Shown in pieces: positions 58,191-64,000 of a stretch of DNA of 64,000 bases. The notes under the pieces were generated by a model that was not told where the DNA came from, ran no database searches, and worked only from the letters and a program-made list of their open reading frames with translations. Numbering within the stretch: the stretch's first letter is position 1; every line of letters begins with the position of its first letter. The position numbers and the translations under genes are program-made. Origin of the DNA: Mesocentrotus franciscanus (Eukaryota; Echinodermata; Echinoidea; Camarodonta; Strongylocentrotidae); contig CP137671.1 of the NCBI GenBank assembly GCA_037976565.1, positions 25,000,197 through 25,064,196 on the forward strand, written 5' to 3'.

Positions 58191-59597
58191 TTACTCTGAA
58201 TACCTAATCCTTATCCCCATCCACTTGTCACCTTCTGCTCCTCTTTGCGGGATAATACACCCTGCCCCGTGGACTGTACCCCTCCCGTGGAGTTTTGCGC
58301 TCCTTACCCGCTTTAGTGTAATCCACCATCTTTTGGTTAATTATATCCCTGCCCACCTTGCCCTTGAGCCCTTCCCCTCTGCATTCTTACTTTGTAAACA
58401 AATTACCCAAAACATCTTTTCAATTTGTTTTCTCATCCACCCCGTTTAACGGTGCCTATTTATTTTTAAAGCTTATTTCGCAATCTTTCTATTTCAGAGC
58501 AGTTTGACACATGTATCATACGTTTCCTGTTTGAGCTGTAATTGATTTCTAGATTGTTATTGTTATTCAGGATATTTACCATCCAACAATTGATATGTAG
58601 GATTGATTTTATGTTATATATAATGCTCCCTATAGCATCACCATTTGAGAGTGTTTTGGCTATTGTTCGGTTAGCAGGAGTAAGAGAATGGTTTCCAATC
58701 CTTTTTATACATATTTTGCAATATCAGCATAGATTCTTTGATATGTTAATAATTGCACGGTGCTCAATCCTCTTGTTTTTTAGTTTACTTTGTACTTGCA
58801 TAATTATGCATATCCAAAATCTGGTTAAAGACAGCCGTAAGTTCTGGGAAAAGTATTTTGTTGTGTGTGTTTTCCCATTCCCCCTTCTCAGTTAGGAAGA
58901 ATGTTATAACTTTTTTAAAGGTTCCCTGAAAGGGGTTGCTCGTCAAATGCCTTAGTTTATAATTGATATTATTATTAGTAATGACAAGAAGTAGCTGAAG
59001 TGTTTGGGCTGAACATTCATGCCAGAATAAATTGAGTTTGGTCCCATAACTCGTTTCTGCATGCAGCGCACGTGCCTGAGGGGGACTTTCGTGTGCAAAT
59101 TTATCGATTCGATAATCCCTAAATCTTGTTTATGTTCTCTTTTTACGTACAAATGTCCTTCAAAGCTGATTTTGATGCCTCCCTGTTATTTTCTAAAAAT
59201 TCCATGATGAATGCTTTACTCGCAGATGGTATACCTATGCTGCATGTGCTTGCTTGCATTGAGGTCATTTCAGGTCTTACATATTGATGAGCTGTTTGAA
59301 ATTAACGAGGAGGTATGCGCGTATTGGGGAATGTGGCTCGCTGCTCTACGTTCTTTCTTTCTTTTTTTTTTAAACTTCCCCTAACATGTAATGATTGCTT
59401 AGTGTACATTATCTGGGACGTACAGTGATAGATGAAAAGTTATTTCAGCATATTCGACATGACTTTTAGGTAACTCCTTTTTCTCCCACATCATCAACAT
59501 TCATTCATTTCATTTCATCTACATTATTTCATGAAATGAATTCAGAAAACGAAACAAACTAAAACAAAACAAATAAAATAACACATGAAGAAAAATA
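58191..59597. other. Foldback middle domain, no gene seen
   Basis: AT-rich. The open frame of 117 codons at 58542-58895 is hydrophobic, lacks a recognised motif and is probably chance. Confidence 0.5.
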
Positions 59598-60208
59598 TTG
59601 TCGGCGAAGCATTTGTCGTAGTACTAGTAGCATTTGTATTTTTACGGGGCACTTTTTGGGCGGTGCAAATGTCGTCGGAGCAAATGTCACCGGAGCAAGT
59701 GTCGCTTCATGCGGAGCAAATGTCGAAGGAGCAATTTTGGGCAGGGCAATTGGTCGGAGGAGCAATTGTCGGCGGAGCAAATGTCGGAGGAGCAATTGTC
59801 GGCGGAGCAAATGTCGGCGGAGCAATTGTCGCTTCATGCGGAGCAATTGTCGGAGGAGCAATTGTCGGCGGAGCAAATGTCGGAGGAGCGTTTGTCGGGG
59901 GAGCAAATGTCGGCGGAGCAATTGTCGTCGGAGCAACTGTCGTTCGAGGAGCATTTGTCACCGGAGCATTTATCACTTCATGCGGAGTAATTGTCGGCGG
60001 AGCAAAGTCGCGGAGCAATTGTCGGAGGAGCAATTGTCGGCGGAGCAAATGTCGGCGGAGCAAATGTCGGCGGAGCAAATGTCGGCGGAGCAATTGTCGG
60101 CGGAGCAAATGTCGGCGGAGCAATTGTCGGCGGAGCAAATGTCGCGGAGCAATTGTCGCGTTTTGCGGAGTAAATGTCGGCGGAGCAATCGTCGGCGGAG
60201 CATGTGTC
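59598..60208 (+). repeat. Right arm of the foldback element, 15-bp tandem repeats
   Basis: Same 15-bp units as the left arm, in opposite orientation: GGCGGAGCAATTGTC and GGCGGAGCAAATGTC. Non-repeat landmarks also mirror the left arm: GCTTCATGCGG, GTCACCGGAGCA, ACGGGGCACTTTTTG. Confidence 0.95.
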
Positions 60209-60216
60209 ATGGATTC

Positions 60217-60465
60217 TTTGTTTTATATAGTATATAATTGACCTTTAAAAGGCATAATCATTTCATGACAAAGAGTTGTCTGTACAGCATCATATAAAAC
60301 TAATACAACAATCTATATCATTCAAGTTATTAACAAAGAGGACGTGTCAAACGTTTTGTTTTATATAGTATATAATTGACCTCTAAAAGGCATAATCATT
60401 TCAAAGAGTTGTCTGTACAGCGTCATATAAAACTAATACAACAATTTATATAGTTCAAGTTATAG
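60217..60465 (+). repeat. ~138-bp tandem duplication flanking the foldback element
   Basis: TTTGTTTTATATAGTATATA occurs at 60217 and 60355, followed by AATTGACCT.TAAAAGGCAT in both. The second unit has upstream AAAGAGGACGTGTCAAACG, homologous to CAGAGGACATATCACATG left of the element, so it preserves the pre-insertion site. Confidence 0.9.
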
Positions 60466-60943
60466 GCAAAACTTCATTAAATTGTAGGCAAATTTTCTCA
60501 AACACTTCTCTCCCCCTCCTTTGTCATATTCAAAATGGTCTATATCGATCGACGCAGCTACTTTCAGCGAAGATTCACCTGTCATCTATTCTTTATTAGG
60601 TGCATTCCTAAATTTCTTAGGTTTTTGCTTTGGATCAATGTTCAGCTTTTTTATTGTTTTCCTTTCATTGGCCGTTGCAACACGTCAGTCTCAAGCATAG
60701 GCGCCGGAAGAGGGTGGGGGGGGGGGCAATGCACTTGTACTCAATGAGGAAGCTCTTTTGGTGAAAGTTTGTTACACCATTACGTTTATGTATATATGCA
60801 TTATGTTTATGTATATTTTGTGTTAAGTCTTTCTCTCTCTATATATATACACATTTATATACTTTATAGGGCAAATTAAAAAAAAAACATTAAATCAGGG
60901 TAGGCATATGATAAGAGTGTACTTTAATACCAATGACTGGGAT
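60466..60943. other. Non-coding DNA with G-run fragment
   Basis: No gene. A piece of dispersed repeat (CATAGGCGCCGGAAGAGGG then a G-run) lies near 60695-60730. Confidence 0.4.
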
Positions 60944-61260
60944 CAGGGGCGGCGATTTCTTTTCATGACCGGAGGGGGGGGGCGAAATGCGAGGGACGAG
61001 GGAGCATAGTGAACGAGAGGGGCGAAGGTAACGGAAGTAACTACCCCCTCACAGGTTTTTGAAGTTTTGTTTACTTGTACATTTTGAAGGATATTATGCG
61101 TGGGAGCGAGCAACCGAGCGAGAAGATTTTTGTATGTTTATTGGTCTAAACGCTGCACTCTTGGGCCCTCCAGAGCCTAAAGGTTTCAGTCCCAGGAGGG
61201 ACGATTTGATGGGACACGTCTCCCCCGGTCCACTCGTCCTCCCCTGGATCGCTGCCCCTG
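60944..61260. mobile_element. hAT-like 317-bp element
   Basis: Flanks ACTGGGAT (60936-60943) and ACTGGAAT (61261-61268) are an 8-bp duplication with one difference. Ends CAGGGGCGGCGATTTC and, read inward, CAGGGGCAGCGATCC are inverted. The 110-codon frame across its right edge is chance. Confidence 0.82.
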
Positions 61261-61268
61261 ACTGGAAT

Positions 61269-63573
61269 GCATTTGAACTTTCCTCTGGCCTGTCATCCAC
61301 GTCTACATCATCTCTGCCATGTGTGTCTGAGCTGAGTAAAATAATGCGTGTACCTTCCTATTTAAAAACAAAACATATAGCCAAGCCTTAGAGAATGAAA
61401 CGCTCTCATCCACAAGGAATTTGTCACCGTAGATGGAAAACATTTTAAACTATACCCCATGTAAAAAAGAACCCTGTGCAGTGATGGTTGATGTAACATA
61501 AATAGTCCCACCAAGAGAATAAAAGAAATAGCGATATGTTTTTAATGATATCCCGGGTACACCATGACGTCACATTTCGAAGCTATCGATTTCGCCACAT
61601 ATTCACTACCCATCTATTATTTCAACGAGTTATTCAAGGCAAAGTTTGAAAATGAAAAAGGAAAAATTTGTATTTTTCCATATCTCAATCTCCGCCCTAG
61701 AAATGCACAACAATTTTTACTAAATTTCTATGTCACATAAGAATCATTATGATTAAGCTTTGGAAGGATATGAATATTTACATTTTCATATTATTTTTTA
61801 TAATTATTAAGGTACCTAATAAATTTGAATCTTTAGATCATGGATGTAAGTTAAAACATACCATGTGCTCTTTTTTAGGATTCGTTAAAATTATGGATTC
61901 TTTTCGGTGGGTGACGTAGTGAATATAACTGAAGGGGAGTAGGCCTACTTTGTCAGTCACCTCGAAGAATTCATAATTTCAACCGGAGCCTCTCAGGGCA
62001 TGGTACATTTTGATACAAAATCTACTTACAACAAAATTTTGAAATTCTTCTTATGTAACATCGATATTTACCTCGTCTCTAAATTCAGGAACGAGGTCAG
62101 TGAGATAAGAAGTGCTTAGAAGTTGAGTGTTTAAAAGCATTGCATGTTGTTTGTATTTTTGTTGCTAAGGGGATATTAATTATGGCACATCAAGCAGTGA
62201 TGCCGGGCAGCAGTGATGATGGAACCAATGTTTCTGGTCTTGGGATATTTTGATATTTAAAAGCAGAGATATTTTGTCTTTGTTCCATTGTTATGGTATT
62301 GTTAGTTTCATTATTCATGCTATAATATGTGCTTACTTTGAAAAGGGGGAACCAGGAGAGCCCTATTTAAGTTTATGTTATTAGGATATTTGCATTGTCT
62401 TAATATTACAATGTACAAGTTAAAGGTATAGTTTATTGAACAAGAATTAAGTAGTCAGTGATATAGAGGTCACATGATAAGGTTATTAAACCTAGCTTGG
62501 TGTGTTGGTTTAAATCCAAATTTGTGAATGTGTGCTTTTAATGAGTTTTATATTGACTGTTACTTATGTGTTTAAGTATTTGGGTCAGGTATTTACCTTT
62601 ATTAATGTTGAGAGTTTCAGGTACATTGTACTGTGGCAATTGGTTTTTCAAGGGCAAATTTACTCGTTATATATTTGATAAAATGACATGTTTTGGGGAA
62701 TGCATGATCTCCATGATTATCAGCATTATTATGTGATATGTAATGTGTCAGTTACTGGTTACTACTAATAAAGCGATTTTTGCCTGTCCCTCTCACAGGA
62801 TCTGTCTGTCATTGATCTCGAGATCTCGACCACCTCACATGTTTATGGGACTAATCTTGTTTAGCATCATGCTTAATTTTGTAAGTTCCCTTTTCCAAAA
62901 ATATCTATATAATTATGTCTGTTATCTTTTTGTTGTATCTATGTGACATGAATGTTGGTTAAATAATCAAATCAAATCAAAAGCAAGTGAAAATGTTTGC
63001 CAAATTTGATTCAGATATGATGTATCCTGTGTATGCAAGAGGCCTGTTGCCTACAATATTGAAATTTGCATGACGTCCATAGTGCATGTAATTTCTCCGA
63101 TATACCCCCCTCCCCCATCCCTGCCAATATTGTAAACAAGCCCAACCTTCTCTCCAAATACAGAATCCCCAAAAAAAAAAAAAAAAAAAAAAATAGATCG
63201 ATAAGTAAATAAATTAAATGATAATAATAATATTAATAATAATACAATAAAATAAAATAAATTAAAATAAATATATTTTTAGAAAAATGAAAACATTAAT
63301 AAAATTGTGAACTTTGGTAATTCAGCTCACTATGTCTACAAAGAAACATTGTAAACATTTCTATATACATTTGTAATTTGGGAATGTCATAATGTTTCAA
63401 TATTAGATTTTCCATTTATTTTCTTAGAAAACAACATTGATACTTTGGATTCTGATTTCCAAAATCCTAAGGGCAACATTTATATCATGGTGCAATCCCA
63501 CAAACCACATGAATATCTGATCATATTCAATGTCAATAGCTTTTGAGAATGTAATAAAAACAAATGTGCTTAC
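61269..63573. other. AT-rich DNA, probably intron or intergenic
   Basis: No exon or RNA gene recognised. A pure A-run lies at about 63170-63193, followed by AT-rich triplets. If the exon at 63574 is real, this stretch is its downstream intron. Confidence 0.4.
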
Positions 63574-63750
63574 GTTCCCGGTACTTGAAAATAAAACACA
63601 AAGTGATATTGCAGATGATGGAAATGATGATGGAGATTAATATTAAAAGGACTAAGTTGATTGTATTTTCTTCAGCAGGTTGCGTCGGTATCGTCGTAGA
63701 AGCTCTGAAGGGAACACCTGGAGAAGTGGTGGAAAGTTCTTCCTCTTGGG
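63574..63750 (-). CDS. Candidate transmembrane exon of a receptor-like gene
   Basis: On the minus strand, acceptor GATTTATCCTTAG precedes 63750 and donor GGGAAC-GTAAGC follows 63574. The exon is 177 bp, phase 1 in and phase 1 out, 59 codons. It encodes a Ser/Thr/Pro-rich stalk (STTSPGVPFRASTTIPTQPA), then a hydrophobic membrane-spanning segment (LVLLILISIIISII), then a basic start of a cytoplasmic part (FKYRER). This layout and phase are typical of the membrane exon of single-pass cell-surface proteins with domain-shuffled ectodomains. The family cannot be named. Confidence 0.6.
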
Positions 63751-64000
63751 CTAAGGATAAATCATACAAAATACTAGTGAATTTATTGCTATTATATTTT
63801 GAGAACGTTGAGGCTAATACACATGAATATATATATATATATTTGATTAGTAAACATCAGCGCTGCTCAGCTATTTCCTCGAGGTGGGTTATTTATTTGT
63901 TGGTTGTTGATTTCATTGTTTTTCTTCGTCGGCTTCATTATTAATACTGTTGTTTTGGGGTTTGATTGGGGTGTACTTTATGAAAGACCAGGGCCTGACA
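63751..64000. other. Probable intron upstream of the membrane exon
   Basis: AT-rich with a short (AT)n tract near 63828-63842. Nothing else seen. Confidence 0.4.

Larger units (their letters stand above)
54868..60216. mobile_element. TU-like foldback transposon, 5349 bp
   Basis: TTTGTTTT occurs at 54860-54867 and 60217-60224. The outer ends are inverted repeats (GACACATGCTCCGCCGAC from 54876, its complement ending at 60208) and continue into arms of ~0.7 kb made of 15-bp tandem repeats GACAWTTGCTCCGCC. Arms match in order down to their inner edges (GTGCCCCGTA, ACAAATGCT). Foldback elements with arms of ~15-bp repeats and 8-bp target duplications are known from sea urchins as TU elements. No transposase is seen in the middle. 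Confidence 0.92.

Noticed and set aside
58542..58895. 117-codon hydrophobic frame in the foldback middle as a membrane protein
   Set aside because: AT-rich DNA yields hydrophobic frames by chance; no splice sites, motif or conservation evidence.
61059..61391. 110-codon frame with Pro/Ser-rich end
   Set aside because: It crosses the right boundary of a hAT-like element at 61260, so it cannot be an old gene.

Overview
This window looks like nuclear DNA of a marine invertebrate animal, most likely an echinoderm and probably a sea urchin. It is AT-rich and almost gene-free. It has phase-matched GT/AG candidate exons, non-LTR retrotransposons of the Jockey/CR1 type, tRNA-derived SINEs, many small inverted-repeat elements, and a foldback transposon whose arms are built of 15-bp tandem repeats, as in the TU elements known from sea urchins. 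The species call is inference; I see nothing bacterial.

Layout. 1-2400: one probable minus-strand exon end, a trinucleotide microsatellite, a perfect 30-bp hairpin and a satellite with a 438-bp higher-order period. 2428-23568: a tandem array of a ~4.45-4.55 kb unit. Copies 1 and 2 are nearly intact, copy 3 carries two large insertions, and copy 4 is a rearranged fragment. The sibling copies act as empty sites, so the inserts can be bounded to the base: a 3984-bp inverted-repeat element at 13739-17722 (itself holding a hAT-like element at 13962-16114) and a 3019-bp foldback element at 18339-21357 (itself holding a TTAA-flanked element at 19773-20320).

23570-29955: a decayed CR1/L2-like LINE on the plus strand, broken at its NPGP motif by a 1339-bp Mutator-like element with a 9-bp target duplication. 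30246-35850: old diverged relatives of the array unit, a SINE and a hAT-like element. 36385-38527: a second LINE (plus strand) that has lost the YxDD catalytic block. 39445-43175: a third LINE (minus strand). 43789-43970: the cysteine/histidine tail of yet another LINE.

44880-48160: two exon-like segments with matching splice phase, probably one gene on the plus strand, with several small elements in the intervening intron. 54868-60216: a 5.35-kb TU-like foldback element with ~0.7-kb arms; its pre-insertion site can be reconstructed from a tandem duplication just to its right. 60944-61260: another hAT-like element. 63574-63750: a minus-strand phase 1-1 exon encoding a membrane-spanning segment.

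How it fits together: no pathway or operon is visible. The story is successive transposon insertion, with at least three nesting levels, into a segmental duplication, plus the edges of a few host genes. Element bounds rest on target-site duplications read directly; family names rest on target-duplication length and terminal sequence and are less certain. Every sequence comparison here was made by eye.
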